Part shown: piece after piece, positions 26,835 through 35,942 of the stretch
How the letters are laid out: each line of letters begins with the position of its first letter
How positions within the stretch are numbered: the stretch's first letter is position 1
Assembly (NCBI GenBank): GCA_050692555.1
Contig: JBOGVS010000001.1
Span: 1-64,000 of the forward strand
DNA length: 64,000 nt
DNA from: DAITPV01 sp050692555
Lineage (GTDB): Bacteria > Actinomycetota > UBA4738 > CALAEC01
Direction: 5' to 3'
Notes under the pieces: model-generated
What the model was told of the DNA's origin: nothing
The model's input: only the letters and a program-made list of their open reading frames with translations
The model's database searches: none
Program-made: the position numbers and the translations under genes

Positions 26835-27077
26835 GTGGACGAGCTGGAGGAGAAGCTCCACGATGCGGTGGCCGAGCTGGAGGTGGTTGCTCGCTCCGTG
26901 AAGCCCCCGGATGCGTGGCGGTCCTTCGGCGACCTGACCCTGGAGAAGTTCTGGCAGGCCTGGCCGGAGGTCAGAGGCTGGGGTCAGTGGATGTGGCAGC
27001 TGATCGACGCCGAGCGAGGTGAGAAGGCCGCCCCGGTGACCGACCCCGAGCTCGACGAATCCGGCTCGTCCGGCTGA
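26835..27077 (+). CDS. Small acidic protein of unknown function
   Basis: This 80-residue protein begins MDELEEKLHDAVAELEVVARSVK, a probable helix, then a Trp-rich segment (WRSFGDLTLEKFWQAWPEVRGWGQWMW) and a disordered acidic end. I do not recognise a family. A GAGGAGG (26821-26827) sits 7 nt before GTG 26835, and TAGACT (26808-26813) could be its -10. The next gene starts 8 nt after its stop, so the two are likely co-transcribed and may work together. Confidence 0.7.
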   Translation: MDELEEKLHDAVAELEVVARSVKPPDAWRSFGDLTLEKFWQAWPEVRGWGQWMWQLIDAERGEKAAPVTDPELDESGSSG

Positions 27078-27085
27078 GCCTTCCC

Positions 27086-29164
27086 GTGGTCAGCAAGGTC
27101 CTCGTCGCCACCGACCAGTCGGAGAGCGCCAACGCCGCAGTCCAGTGGGCGGCGGACATGGCCGAGCGGTTCCAGGCGGAGCTGATCCTCCTCCAGGTGG
27201 TCCCCTCGCAGCATGCTGGGGGCGACCCCGAGGCCGGGCCCCTGGAGGTCGACCACCAGGTCACCACGGAGTCCCTTCAGCAGCTGGCCCAGGACGTGGC
27301 CGGCGAACGAGGCCGGGCCCGGGTGGTGGTCGATCGTGACCCGGCCCGGGCCATCGTCCAGGCCGCGGACGACGCCATGGTCGACGTAGTGGTGGTGGGG
27401 AACGTGGGGATGAGCGGGCGGAAGTCCTTTCTCCTGGGCAATGTCCCCAACCGGGTCTCCCACAACGCCCGGTGCTCGGTGATCATCGTCAACACCTCCC
27501 GCCCCGTGGTGACCGAGGACCGTAAGCGCTCTTCCTCCATCCCGGTGATCCCCGACGTCACCGAGGGCGGTGGGATCGAGCCGGAGGGCCGGCTCCTGGG
27601 GCGGGCCGCTCGGATCGGCCGGGTCCTGGCCCGGCAGGGGTTCCAGGAGCTGCTTACCGCCGCCCGGGCGGACGACGAGGAGGCCGTCAGGGCCCGGGCC
27701 AAGCGGCTGCGCGGGGCCATGGAGGAGCTGGGACCAACCTTCGCCAAGATGGGGCAGATCCTTTCCACTCGCCCCGACCTCCTTCCCCAGGCGTTCGTCG
27801 AGGAGCTGTCCACCCTCCAGGACCAGGTGCCGCCCCTGTCCGAGGAAGAAGTGGTCAAGGTCATGGAGGAGGAGCTGGGGGTCCCCTGGGAGGACGTGTT
27901 CGAGTCGATCGACCCGCAGCCCCTGGCCGCGGGGACCATCGCCCAGGTCCACCGAGCCACGCTCACCGACGGGGAAAAGGCCGTGGTCAAGGTCCAGCGT
28001 CCCACTGCCCGGACCGACATCCTGCAGGACCTCGGGCTCCTCGATCTGTTCGCCAGGAAGACCGCGGAACGCCCGGCGTTCCAGCAGGTGATCGACCTGC
28101 CCACGATCGTCGAGCACCTCTCCGCGTCGCTGAGGCGAGAGCTGGACTTCCGCCAGGAGGCCTCGAACCTGGAGCGCATGCACGGCGTGCTGGCGGGGTT
28201 CTCCCGCCTGGACGCCCCCCGGGTCTACAACGAGTACTCCACCGACCGGCTCCTGGTGATGGAGGAGATCGAGGGGATCCCCATCCGGGAAGCGCCGGAG
28301 GGGCCGGCCCGCAAGGAGGTCGCGCGCCAGCTCCTGGAGTCCTACTACCACCAGATCCTGTCCGACGGGTTCTTCCACGCCGATCCCCATCCCGGGAACA
28401 TGATGTGGTGGAACGACAAGATCTACTTCCTCGACCTGGGGATGGTCGGGGAGATCGACCCGGAAACTCGCCAGCTGATGCTCCTGCTCCTGATGGCGTT
28501 CTGGCGCGAGGACGTGGGCTTCCTGTCGGACGTCGTGCTCATGCTGGCCGGTGAGGAGCAGCGCTCGGACCTGGACGTGGACGCGTTCCAGGCCGAGGTC
28601 GGGGAGCTGATGGGCCGGTACCGGGGCGTGGCGCTCAAGGAGATGCAGCTGGGGCCGGTCCTCCAGGAGATCACCGAGATGTCGATCCGCCACGGGGTCC
28701 GGCTGCCATCCTCGCTGGCGCTCACCGGCAAGGCCCTGGCCCAGATGCAGCTGGCCACCGCGGAGCTGGATCCCACGCTGGATCCGCTGTCGGTGGTGGG
28801 CGATTTCATGATGCGCGGGTTCGTCAACCGGATCCGCGAGCGCGCCGACCCCAAGATGCTGTTCTACGAGGGCCAGAAGCTCCGGACCCGGTTCGTCCGG
28901 CTGATGGAAGCGATCGAGCGCCTGGCCGGCACCCGTCCGGGGCCCAAGCTCCAGGTGCACTTCAAGGGAACGGAGAACCTGGAGCACACCATCCGCCGGG
29001 CCGGGCGCCGGATCTCGCTGGCGTTCCTGTCCGGGGGAGCGCTGGTCGGTGCCGCAGTGGCCTCGGGGGGCGGGGCCGCGGACTGGATCGCTCCCACGCT
29101 CGGGAGTGTCGGTGGGTTGCTAGCCGGGGGGCTACTCATCGACGTTCTCCGGCGCGGCCGATAG
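27086..29164 (+). CDS. Universal-stress-protein / ABC1 (UbiB-type) kinase fusion
   Basis: This protein of 692 residues joins two domains that are normally separate. Residues 1-145 are a UspA domain: VLVATDQSESANAAVQWA at the start and the ATP-binding-type motif 'VGNVGMSGRKSFLLGNVPNRVSHNA'. Residues about 190-600 are an ABC1/AarF/UbiB kinase: KMGQ (Lys221) in PTFAKMGQILSTRPDLLP, A-rich loop PLAAGTIAQVHRA, FHADPHPGN and LDLGMVGE. The C-terminus has two hydrophobic segments, probably membrane helices. ABC1 proteins affect quinone and lipid homeostasis. The start is GTG 27086. Its 3' end overlaps the convergent small gene by 33 nt. Confidence 0.88.
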   Translation: MVSKVLVATDQSESANAAVQWAADMAERFQAELILLQVVPSQHAGGDPEAGPLEVDHQVTTESLQQLAQDVAGERGRARVVVDRDPARAIVQAADDAMVDVVVVGNVGMSGRKSFLLGNVPNRVSHNARCSVIIVNTSRPVVTEDRKRSSSIPVIPDVTEGGGIEPEGRLLGRAARIGRVLARQGFQELLTAARADDEEAVRARAKRLRGAMEELGPTFAKMGQILSTRPDLLPQAFVEELSTLQDQVPPLSEEEVVKVMEEELGVPWEDVFESIDPQPLAAGTIAQVHRATLTDGEKAVVKVQRPTARTDILQDLGLLDLFARKTAERPAFQQVIDLPTIVEHLSASLRRELDFRQEASNLERMHGVLAGFSRLDAPRVYNEYSTDRLLVMEEIEGIPIREAPEGPARKEVARQLLESYYHQILSDGFFHADPHPGNMMWWNDKIYFLDLGMVGEIDPETRQLMLLLLMAFWREDVGFLSDVVLMLAGEEQRSDLDVDAFQAEVGELMGRYRGVALKEMQLGPVLQEITEMSIRHGVRLPSSLALTGKALAQMQLATAELDPTLDPLSVVGDFMMRGFVNRIRERADPKMLFYEGQKLRTRFVRLMEAIERLAGTRPGPKLQVHFKGTENLEHTIRRAGRRISLAFLSGGALVGAAVASGGGAADWIAPTLGSVGGLLAGGLLIDVLRRGR

Positions 29165-29344
29165 CTCGACGTCGCTGGACACGGTCCGGTCGGGCTCCTC
29201 GCCCCGGCGCCGAAGCGCCTTCAGCAGGCGGCGCTCCAAGACGAAGGCCACCACGCTCATGATGGCCCACAGGGCCACACGCTCGAACGTCCGAGACACT
29301 CGACCCTGGGGCTTGCGTTTCGAGGTCTTCTTCCTGCGAGCCAC
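29132..29344 (-). CDS. Small single-pass membrane protein
   Basis: The 70-residue protein has a strongly basic N-terminus (ARRKKTSKRKPQGR) and one hydrophobic helix (ALWAIMSVVAFVLERRLL, about residues 22-39), then a charged tail. The family is unknown. GTG 29344 is 6 nt from TACGGT (29351-29356) on the minus strand, supporting a real leaderless gene despite the overlap of 33 nt with the kinase fusion's 3' end. Confidence 0.6.
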   Translation of the reverse strand: MARRKKTSKRKPQGRVSRTFERVALWAIMSVVAFVLERRLLKALRRRGEEPDRTVSSDVELSAAPENVDE

Positions 29345-29398
29345 GCGGACACCGTAGGGCCGCGGGGAGGACCCGGCAACCTGCGACAATCCCGAGCC

Positions 29399-30007
29399 GT
29401 GGGCGACCATGCCGCGAACCGGGAAGCGCTCGGACGGTTGCTGCTCGAGTACCTGGACCGGCCCGATGACCGCGAGCGGATCGCCGCGGAGATCGAGCGG
29501 CGATTCCGCAAGCCGCAGGCCATCGTGGTCATGGACAGCACCGGGTTCTCCAGGTCGGTGCGCGAGGGCGGGATCATCCACTACCTCGCGCTGTTGAAGC
29601 GGCTGGAGGGCCATCTCCGTCCGGTGATCGAGGGGAGCGGAGGCCGGGAGCTGCGGGCCGAGGCCGACAACATCTTCGCGGTGTTCCCGGACGTCGCCTC
29701 GGCTCTCGACGGCGCGGTGGCGTGCCTGGCCGAAGTGCACCGGGTCAACGAGGCCCTGCCCGAGGAGGAGGACGTCTACGTCTCGATGGGCATCGGGTAC
29801 GGCGAGGTCTTGCTGATCGACCCCGACGACCTCTTCGGCGACGAGATGAACCTGGCCTGCAAGCTGGGCGAGGACATCGCCCAGCGCGACGAGATCCTGT
29901 TGACCCCCGCGGCGCGGGCCGCCCTCACAGACGAGCAATGGGCGTTCGAGGAACTGGACCTGTCGATCTCCGGACTTCGGGTGAACGCGTTCCGGCTCCA
30001 GCGGTGA
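29399..30007 (+). CDS. Class III nucleotide-cyclase-like protein, atypical active site
   Basis: The 202-residue protein has a cyclase homology domain after an N-terminal helical segment. The first metal Asp is present in VVMDSTGFSRSV, and a second Asp in RAEADNIFAVF replaces the classic GD. The Asn-Arg pair reads 'MNLACKL', with Lys where active enzymes have Arg. Catalysis is therefore uncertain; it may be a regulatory or altered-specificity cyclase. It is convergent with the RiPP exporter, 4 nt apart, and divergent from the small membrane gene. Confidence 0.72.
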   Translation: MGDHAANREALGRLLLEYLDRPDDRERIAAEIERRFRKPQAIVVMDSTGFSRSVREGGIIHYLALLKRLEGHLRPVIEGSGGRELRAEADNIFAVFPDVASALDGAVACLAEVHRVNEALPEEEDVYVSMGIGYGEVLLIDPDDLFGDEMNLACKLGEDIAQRDEILLTPAARAALTDEQWAFEELDLSISGLRVNAFRLQR

Positions 30008-30011
30008 GCCG

Positions 30012-33000
30012 TCAGCCCGGCCCCGGCCCACTGGGGTTCGGAGGGACGCCGGCCGCGGCCGCCGCCGCGGCCAGAGCCTGGTACCGGTCGGTGGCCACTC
30101 GGCGGATGCTCTGGCGGAGCGCGGGGAACCGCTCCATCAGCGTGCCCAGCTCCTCGCGGGACAGGCTGTACAGCTCCGCCGCGGTGGCCGTGCGGACCGT
30201 GGCGGTTCTCGGCTTGCCGCTGAGCAGGGACATCTCACCGAAGAAATCGCCCTCCCGGAGGGTGCCCACCCGCTGCTCGCCGCGACCGTCCGAAACGAAC
30301 ACGTCGACCTCGCCCTTGCTGATCAGGTACAGGCGGTCGCCGGCTTCGCCCTGCCGGACCACGTCCTGGCCCTCCGCGTAGCGCTCCAGACGGAGGTGCT
30401 CGGTCACCGCGTTGAGGGTGTCGGGTGGGAGGCCGGAGAACATGGGGACCACCTGCACCCGCTCGGGCTCCGCCCCCGTGGCGCTAACTCCTCCGGGGAC
30501 CCCGGTGTACTGCATCTGGGTCACGTACAGGTTCTGGTACAGGCCGCCGGCCTTCACCAGGTCGGCGTGGGCGCCCTCCTCCACCAGCCGCCCGCCATCC
30601 AGCACGTACACCCGGTCTGCGCTGGCCGCCAGCGTGAGGCGGTGGGTGATGGTGATCGTGGTGCGTCCCTTGGCCACCTCGGCCAGGGTCTCCAGGATCC
30701 CGTTCTCCGTCTCCGCGTCGAGAGCGCTGGTGGCCTCGTCGAGGATCATGATCCTGGGATCCCGCAGCAGCACCCGGGCGATGGCCATCCGCTGGCGCTG
30801 GCCGCCGCTCATCCGGACCCCTCGCTCGCCCAGGACGGTGTCGTACCCGTCGGGGAGCGACTCGATGTACGTGTCGAGCTTGGCGCCGCGGGCCGCCGCG
30901 GCGATCTCCGCGTCGGAGGCCCCCGGGCGGCCGATGGCGATGTTCTCCCGGATCGTGGTGTCGAAGGCGAACGTGTCCTGGAACACCATCCCCGTCTGTC
31001 CCCGGAGCGAGGCCAGCGAGGCGTCCCGGATGTCTTGTCCGTCGACCGTCACCTGCCCCTGCTGCGGATCCCAGAACCGCATCAGCAGGTTGACGATGGT
31101 GCTCTTGCCCGAGCCCGAGGGCCCCACGATGGCCACGTTGGCCCCGGCCGGGATGTTCAGCTCGAAGTCCCGGAGCACGGGGGTGTCGCCGTCGTAGCCG
31201 AACGTCACGCCCTCGAACCGGATCTCCCGCTCCAGCGGCACCAGCTCCGTTGCCCCCGGCTTGTCGTCGATCTCCAGGGGCTCGTCCAGGACCTCGGTCA
31301 CCCGGACCAGCGAGCCGGAGGCCATCTGAACCATCTGGCCGACGTCGGAGAACCCCGACAGGGGGAGCATCAACGAAGGAAGGATGCCCAGGAACGCCAC
31401 CAGGATGCCCAGCTGGAGGCTGCCGTTCAGCACCAGGTAGCCGCCGAACGCCAGCACGATCAATTGCCCAAAGGTGATGGCGATGTTCGCGCTGGCGTCG
31501 TACATCGAGGAGATGCGGACCATCCGCAGGCTGGCCTTCAGCACCCGGTCCAGCCGGGCTCGGTAGGACCGCCGGGCCCGCTCCTCGAGCCCGAAGGCCT
31601 TGATCACGGCGTGCGCGGACAGGCTCTCCTGGGTTAGCGAGGCGGCCTCGCCGCTGCGGGTCATCTGCTCGTAGCTCGCCTTGGCCATCCGGGAGCCCAG
31701 GACCTTGTAGGTGATCAGGAACAGCGGGACCACGACGAGGACCGTTGCTCCCAGCCGCCAGTCCAGGGTGACCACGCTGCCCGCCGCGGTCACCAGGCTG
31801 ATCACCAGGAACAGCCCGGTGTTCAGCACCTGGGTCATGGCCATGGCGGCGGTCTGGAGGTCTCCGGAGAGGCGTGACATCAGGTCGCCGACGTTGGCCC
31901 TGGCATAGAAGCTGTGAGGGAGCGACTGGAGATGGACGAACAATCGCTCCTGGAGCGAGATCATCAGCTTCTGGGAGATGCTCTCGCTGACCACCGACCG
32001 GCGCATGGCGATGAGCGCTTCCATGATGTAGATGAGGACCAGGATCCCGACCAGGATGAACAGCTTGTTCACCTGATCCCCCGACCGGAGCCATCCCTGC
32101 ACGTTCTGGATCAGCCGGGCCAGGATCCCGCCCGGCTGCTCGCCGGCCGCACCGGCACCTTCCGGCCCCAGCGCTCCGACCACCGCCCCGATGGCCACCG
32201 GCAGCGAGACGACCTCGAGGATCGAGCCGATGATCATGTAGCCCAGAACCTCCGCCTGCCGCCACCAGTACGGCTTGAAGTGCGGCGCGATGTAGCCGAG
32301 GAAGGCGCGGACGCCGCTGCCGCCCTGCTGCTGCATCGCCTTCAGCCAGGACTCCTCCAGCGTTCCGAGCGGCTGCTGGTAGGCCGCTTCGGAGGCCTGG
32401 TCCTTACGGCCGGGGTCGTACTGGGCCAAGAAACGGATGAATGCGTCGTTGCCGAAGGCATCGAGGAGGTGGGCGACGAACGACGTCGAGGCCATGGTCC
32501 CGGTCCGCTCCTCGCCGGAGTCGCCGATGCCCAGAGCCGAGGGGTCCATGCCGGCGGGGAGGATCATGGCCCCGGCCGGCGGCGCCTCGACCTCCTCGTC
32601 GGGTCCGGGGACACCCGGCGGCCCGCCGGCACCCGGGGGCGGGCCCGCGCCCGGCGGTTCTCCCGGCGGCATCCCGCCCGGCGGTGGACCGCCGGGAGGC
32701 ATCGCCCCCGGGGGGGGACCACCAGGAGGAGGTCCGGGAGGGGCCGTCCCGCCGGGGGGACCGTCGCCGATGCCCGGAGGACCGGTGGGTGGTCCGCCCT
32801 CCGGCGGACCTTCGCCGGTACGCAGGGCAGAGACCCGGCGCCCCGCGGTCAGCTGGGCCTTGACCCAGGCGTGGCACGCGTCGATCGACGGACCGGTTCC
32901 CGTCCGGGCGGCGACCACCCCGGCCAGTCCCTCCAGGACCGGACCGGCGGACGCGGCGTTGGGGAACCATCTCCCCACCAGGAACCCGGTGACGGGCGTG

Positions 33001-33296
33001 GCGATGGGCTCGGAGGGGTCATCGGCCTCGAGGACCCGGACGATCCCGGACTCACCGAGCTCGTCGGTGGGATCCTCGGCGGACTGGGGAGCCGCGTCGA
33101 CCAGGTACACCTGGATCCGGTCACCGGCCCTCTGCTTGAGCAGGCCCTCGAGCATGGCCACGGCCCGCTCGGCCTCACGGAGGTCTTCTGGCGCGCGGGT
33201 GGCGGCGAACGAGCCTTTCGGGGCTCGCAGCCACACCCCTTTCCCCGGGAAGTCCTCCCACTGCACCCCCGCGGGCTCTGCGGTCGCCTGGGCCAT
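30012..33296 (-). CDS. ABC exporter with N-terminal extra domain and C-terminal cNMP-binding domain, RiPP cluster
   Basis: This 1,094-residue protein has four parts. Residues 1-160 are an unassigned domain and 160-265 a Pro/Gly-rich linker. From 270 to 310 a stretch (SFVAHLLDAFGNDAFIRFLAQ..., then LEESWLKAM) recalls the end of peptidase-MA-like gluzincins, but I see no HExxH. Residues 320-620 form a six-helix ABC export membrane domain. The ATPase (about 680-920) has GPSGSGKST, MSGGQRQRMAIARVLL and MILDEATSALD. Residues 950-1075 form a cNMP-binding domain (MFSGLPPDTLNAV, GDFFGEMSLLSGKPRTATVRT). There is no C39 peptidase. ATG 33296, 5 nt after the synthetase stop with GGGAGAGG in front, is preferred over 33329. 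It probably exports the modified peptide. Confidence 0.88.
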   Translation of the reverse strand: MAQATAEPAGVQWEDFPGKGVWLRAPKGSFAATRAPEDLREAERAVAMLEGLLKQRAGDRIQVYLVDAAPQSAEDPTDELGESGIVRVLEADDPSEPIATPVTGFLVGRWFPNAASAGPVLEGLAGVVAARTGTGPSIDACHAWVKAQLTAGRRVSALRTGEGPPEGGPPTGPPGIGDGPPGGTAPPGPPPGGPPPGAMPPGGPPPGGMPPGEPPGAGPPPGAGGPPGVPGPDEEVEAPPAGAMILPAGMDPSALGIGDSGEERTGTMASTSFVAHLLDAFGNDAFIRFLAQYDPGRKDQASEAAYQQPLGTLEESWLKAMQQQGGSGVRAFLGYIAPHFKPYWWRQAEVLGYMIIGSILEVVSLPVAIGAVVGALGPEGAGAAGEQPGGILARLIQNVQGWLRSGDQVNKLFILVGILVLIYIMEALIAMRRSVVSESISQKLMISLQERLFVHLQSLPHSFYARANVGDLMSRLSGDLQTAAMAMTQVLNTGLFLVISLVTAAGSVVTLDWRLGATVLVVVPLFLITYKVLGSRMAKASYEQMTRSGEAASLTQESLSAHAVIKAFGLEERARRSYRARLDRVLKASLRMVRISSMYDASANIAITFGQLIVLAFGGYLVLNGSLQLGILVAFLGILPSLMLPLSGFSDVGQMVQMASGSLVRVTEVLDEPLEIDDKPGATELVPLEREIRFEGVTFGYDGDTPVLRDFELNIPAGANVAIVGPSGSGKSTIVNLLMRFWDPQQGQVTVDGQDIRDASLASLRGQTGMVFQDTFAFDTTIRENIAIGRPGASDAEIAAAARGAKLDTYIESLPDGYDTVLGERGVRMSGGQRQRMAIARVLLRDPRIMILDEATSALDAETENGILETLAEVAKGRTTITITHRLTLAASADRVYVLDGGRLVEEGAHADLVKAGGLYQNLYVTQMQYTGVPGGVSATGAEPERVQVVPMFSGLPPDTLNAVTEHLRLERYAEGQDVVRQGEAGDRLYLISKGEVDVFVSDGRGEQRVGTLREGDFFGEMSLLSGKPRTATVRTATAAELYSLSREELGTLMERFPALRQSIRRVATDRYQALAAAAAAAGVPPNPSGPGPG

Positions 33297-33301
33297 GCTC
33301 G

Positions 33302-35881
33302 CTATCCTCTCCCTGTCCGGCTTGGCCATCTTGGCGCAGCGTCCTCGCTCCGTTCAAGCGGAAGGCCAAAGGGGTCGGGCCGGCCCGTGACCAGCCGGGC
33401 CAGTGTCAGGACGATGCCGGGTACACCGACGGCGAGGTCGAGCGGGTCGGCGATGCCCCGCCATCGGTAGCCACCGTCCTCGGCGAACGATTCCAGGAGC
33501 CGAACGTGGGCGTCCGCCTCCGAGCGCCACCTCGGTTCCCCGGTGTGCTCGGCGGAGTCGAGCAGGAGGGTAATGGACCCGGCCAGGCCCAGCGCCAAGG
33601 TCGGTCCCGCCCACCGCGCGCCCCGGGCCACGGTCCGGGCGCCGCGATCGGCCAGGGCATCGGCCCCCGGGATCCCGGCGATGGCGGCGCGAAGCAGGAA
33701 CCGGCTCACTCCGGCCGCCCCACTCCACAACGAGCCGCCGCCCGCCGGACCGTCCTCGACGTCGGGCCACACCGAGCCGCTTCCATCGGCGAGCCCCGGG
33801 ACCGCCAGCCGGCCCAGGCGACGGACCGCGGCCTCCGCAACGTCGCGCCACTGCGGGTCTCCGGTCACCGCGTGGAGGTCCAGGAACGCCTCGGCGATCC
33901 CCGCGAGGCCGTGGGCCCACCCCAGGTGAGCGAGACCCGGCCGGCCGGCGAACTGGGGGAGGGACCATCGCGGCCCGTCCCCGGTGTCCTCCGCCGTGGC
34001 CAGGAGTCGATCGCCGGCGGCGACCGCAGCACCGCGGGCCTGACCGTCCCCGCTCTCCCGGAACGCCAGCAGGTGGACCCGGAGGCGCCCGGCAAGTCCT
34101 CCGGCCAGGTCGGGCCCACCGAGCGGGAGGGTGGCCAGCCGCCGGCTCCGGTCGACCGCCGCTTCCCCGAGGGCCCCGTCGTCCAGGGAGCGAGCCGCGG
34201 CGAACAGCGCCGTGATGACCAGTCCCTCGCCGGAGAGGAGGCCGCCGGCGTGGGCGGGCGGGTCACCGTCCGCCAGACGCGAGGCATGGCGGGCCAGCCC
34301 TTCGGCGTGGCGGGGCTCTCCCAGGGCCCCGACGACCTCCGCCAGCGCCACCACGACGGCGGCCGAGTGGCTCGAAACATCGAGCTGCTCGCAGAGTGAG
34401 TCGCCGGCCGCCCGAGCCAGGGCGTCGACCCTCCCTGGATCGAGCTCCACTTCCTCACCCCCGAGTGGCGGCGGGGCGATCGTCGACTCAGGCGCCGCGC
34501 GTTCCAGCGCCGCCCGCGCGTCTGCGGCGGAGGCATACCGCTCGCCGGGGTCGGGGTCCAGGCACCGGGCGACCACCGCCGACAGGGGCTCCCCGATCGT
34601 CGGGTTGAGCAGTCCCACCGGTCGGTCCAGGAGGGCGAAGGGGTCCGGGGCCTCCGGAGGCTCGGCCCCGGTGAGCAGGAGGTACAGGATCGCTCCGAGG
34701 GCGTAGACGTCATCGGCGACCGACGGCGGCTCCCCGGCGGCCTGCTGCGGGGAGGCGTACCCCGCCGTGCCCCCCGGAGGCGCGGCGGCCCTCCCGAGCT
34801 CGGCCGCGTGCTCGAAGTCGATCAGGCGCAGGCGATCCCCGACCACCACGTTGGTCGAAGTGAGATCCCGATAGGCGAGGCCCGCGGCGTGGATGGCCTC
34901 CAGGCCGTCGGCGAGCTCCCGTCCCCAGGCCAAGGCTTGAACCGGGGGAACGATCCCGCCGCGGTCTCGAGCTCGGGCCACCCGGCGGGCCAGCGCCGGC
35001 CCCTCGACCCGCTCCATGGCCAGGTACAGCTCCCCGGCGTGCTCCACCAGGTCGATCAGGGCGGGGAACCGCTGATCGGGCGCCAGCCGCTCCAGTGCCG
35101 CCGCCTCCCACCGGAGGTGATCCGCGGCGTCCCGGCCGTCCGGCCCCACCGCCGCGTCGCGCCAGGCCTGCTTCAGCACGCACGGCCGGGAGGTTTCCAG
35201 GTCGGCGGCCAGGTGGACCGCGCCGCGCGGCGAACGGTGCAGCGTAGCCACCACGGCGAACCTGCCGCCGATCGCCTGGCGGACGGGCTCCTCGGTGACC
35301 CCGGCGGCCACGAAGGGATCCTCGACCCACGGTGGCTTCACGTACGTCTCGTCCCGCGGGTCCGGCACCGGCTCGCCCCCAGGTCCGGCGACCACGGGAA
35401 CGGGACGGCCCCACGGATCCAGGCCCATGCGCTCCTCGAAGGCCCCATAGCGGTAGTGGACCAGGCTGCCCGGCCTGATCGGCCGGTCGGAGGGGACCGG
35501 CGGGCCGCGGAGCCCGCGCGTGGCCTCGTCGAGCTCGACGCCCACCCGAACCGCCGCGGCCTCGTTCGCCGGGTACACGGTGATGAACTTCCCGATCTGC
35601 GGGACGCCGCCCTCGGCCGCGTTCAGGGACTCCAGCAGCTCGGCCGTGGCCACCACCTTGAACGCCGCCCGCCCGGCGAGCAGGACGGGAAGGGCTCGCT
35701 TGAGGACCGTGGCGGCGGAGCCGGGGATCGCGGAGACGTGGAGCTTCCAGCCCTGTGGGGGGAGCTGAGCGCCGGGTGGGGAGACCTCGATCCACGGTTC
35801 CTCTTCCCGCGGGGGCTCCACCCGCCAGCCCGGGGCGGTGCTTGCCGCGATGAGGTCGAGGAAGGAGCCGTCGGGGGTCAT
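33302..35881 (-). CDS. Class III lanthipeptide-type synthetase (LanKC-like)
   Basis: This 859-residue protein has the LanKC layout. Residues 1-215 form the N-terminal lyase-like part with GWKLHVSAIPGSAATVLKRA, VGKFITVYP-like QIGKFITVYP and RPGSLVHYRYGAF. Residues about 225-470 are a protein kinase domain with Lys in PCVLKQAW, catalytic YRDLTSTN (Asp339) and IDFEHA in place of DFG. The rest (about 490-845) is a LanC-like toroid with the 'WAHGLAG' His657, but the zinc ligands (Cys, Cys-His) are missing: LWSGAAG and LALGLAGS take their places. That separates it from class IV LanL. It should phosphorylate and eliminate Ser/Thr in the adjacent precursor. Its start follows a strong hairpin; no Shine-Dalgarno is evident. 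Confidence 0.9.
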   Translation of the reverse strand: MTPDGSFLDLIAASTAPGWRVEPPREEEPWIEVSPPGAQLPPQGWKLHVSAIPGSAATVLKRALPVLLAGRAAFKVVATAELLESLNAAEGGVPQIGKFITVYPANEAAAVRVGVELDEATRGLRGPPVPSDRPIRPGSLVHYRYGAFEERMGLDPWGRPVPVVAGPGGEPVPDPRDETYVKPPWVEDPFVAAGVTEEPVRQAIGGRFAVVATLHRSPRGAVHLAADLETSRPCVLKQAWRDAAVGPDGRDAADHLRWEAAALERLAPDQRFPALIDLVEHAGELYLAMERVEGPALARRVARARDRGGIVPPVQALAWGRELADGLEAIHAAGLAYRDLTSTNVVVGDRLRLIDFEHAAELGRAAAPPGGTAGYASPQQAAGEPPSVADDVYALGAILYLLLTGAEPPEAPDPFALLDRPVGLLNPTIGEPLSAVVARCLDPDPGERYASAADARAALERAAPESTIAPPPLGGEEVELDPGRVDALARAAGDSLCEQLDVSSHSAAVVVALAEVVGALGEPRHAEGLARHASRLADGDPPAHAGGLLSGEGLVITALFAAARSLDDGALGEAAVDRSRRLATLPLGGPDLAGGLAGRLRVHLLAFRESGDGQARGAAVAAGDRLLATAEDTGDGPRWSLPQFAGRPGLAHLGWAHGLAGIAEAFLDLHAVTGDPQWRDVAEAAVRRLGRLAVPGLADGSGSVWPDVEDGPAGGGSLWSGAAGVSRFLLRAAIAGIPGADALADRGARTVARGARWAGPTLALGLAGSITLLLDSAEHTGEPRWRSEADAHVRLLESFAEDGGYRWRGIADPLDLAVGVPGIVLTLARLVTGRPDPFGLPLERSEDAAPRWPSRTGRG

Positions 35882-35889
35882 CGGAAACG

Positions 35890-35924
35890 GAGAGACGGGT
35901 GGCCTCGGGAGCCACCCGTCTCTC
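35890..35924 (-). promoter_or_regulatory. Hairpin between precursor and synthetase genes
   Basis: A 14-bp perfect stem (35890-35903 with 35911-35924, core GAGACGGGTGGC) and 7-nt loop lies between the precursor stop and the synthetase start. There is no U-run, so it is not a typical intrinsic terminator. It could set a high precursor-to-synthetase ratio or protect the upstream mRNA, as seen in many RiPP and transporter operons. Confidence 0.6.
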
Positions 35925-35942
35925 GCCTCAAGGGCCGGTGCC

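Noticed and set aside
33302..35881. Class IV (LanL) identity for the synthetase
   Set aside because: The zinc ligands (Cys, Cys-His) of the cyclase domain are replaced by LWSGAAG and LALGLAGS.
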